Positions 13,758 through 13,852 of a stretch of 13,852 nucleotides of DNA are shown piece after piece. A program made the translations under genes and the position numbers. Source of the DNA: Candidatus Methanophagales archaeon. Its GTDB lineage: Archaea; Halobacteriota; Syntropharchaeia; Alkanophagales; Methanospirareceae. The notes beneath the pieces were generated by a model. The model saw only the letters and a list, made by a program, of their open reading frames with translations. It had not been told where the DNA came from and searched no databases. The DNA lies in the NCBI GenBank assembly GCA_014061035.1, contig JACGMN010000004.1, forward strand, positions 1 through 13,852. Direction: 5' to 3'. Positions within the stretch are counted from its first letter, which is position 1. Each line of letters starts with the position of its first letter.

Positions 13758-13852
13758 AAAATTTGATGCGGTAAGGATGATGAGAGAGATTCGGGATAAG
13801 TTGAGTAAAAGATACAGTGAAGACCCAGAGGCTGAGAAAAGAGATTTGGAAG
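13747..13852 (+). CDS. Antitoxin-like protein downstream of PIN gene (partial, runs off the window)
   Basis: A strong ribosome binding site (GGGAGGTG, 13733-13740) precedes an ATG opening MKDKKFDAVRMMREIRD, followed by KLSKRYSEDPEAEKRDLE to the window edge (35 codons). This charged helical sequence resembles the small antitoxin-like proteins that accompany PIN toxins of the DTSVFGG type. It would normally overlap the toxin stop codon. The visible part has no lesions, in contrast to the toxin upstream. It is also in the same frame as the current toxin 3' end, with no stop between, so a fusion product from toxin translation is conceivable but secondary to the ATG start. Its end is not in the window. 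Confidence 0.6.
   Translation, partial: MKDKKFDAVRMMREIRDKLSKRYSEDPEAEKRDLE

Overview
This window looks like a euryarchaeal chromosome segment, most likely from a methanogen or an anaerobic methane or alkane oxidiser related to methanogens. Three observations support this. It encodes sn-glycerol-1-phosphate dehydrogenase, which makes the glycerophosphate backbone of archaeal lipids, and diphthine synthase of the archaeal/eukaryotic type. It also carries the paired DUF1890 and DUF1894 proteins, families known essentially from methanogens and their relatives. Finally, it has archaeal BRE/TATA-like promoter sequence. The exact lineage (for example ANME-1 or Syntrophoarchaeum-like) is inference only.

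Layout. Positions 1-2642 hold translation genes: the first codons of an unidentified minus-strand gene, dphB (minus) and a divergent argS (plus). Positions 2643-4035 begin with short heptamer arrays, followed by an unusual fusion of a HisA-like TIM barrel with a Mut7-C PIN-like nuclease and zinc ribbon. Positions 4055-5872 hold a compact three-gene operon: two half-size DUF1538 membrane proteins and a P-II-like signalling protein that overlaps the second. A clear archaeal promoter precedes it. Positions 5873-6011 are a convergent junction flanked by two oppositely oriented heptamer arrays. Positions 6012-8825 (minus) encode a P2-like P-type ATPase that lacks three canonical cation-binding carboxylates.

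Positions 8826-9004 hold an imperfect inverted repeat of the CGCAGAT type. Positions 9005-11754 form a tight minus-strand cluster: DUF1890, DUF1894, a membrane family-2 glycosyltransferase and an overlapping flippase-like membrane protein. This suggests co-expression of methanogen-specific proteins with surface glycolipid or polysaccharide synthesis. egsA lies divergently at 11841-12917. From 12942 to the end the DNA is decayed accessory sequence: a tyrosine recombinase remnant cut at both ends, a PIN-domain toxin broken by several small lesions (one an exact 11-bp tandem duplication), and an apparently intact antitoxin-like gene running off the edge.

The main candidates for something new are the split DUF1538/P-II operon, the HisA-like/Mut7-C fusion and the P-type ATPase with altered ion sites. 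A genome-style signature also recurs: hexanucleotide slippage producing alternating dipeptides (HEHE, GEGE, NRDR, RxRx) inside three different proteins, together with heptamer arrays between genes.
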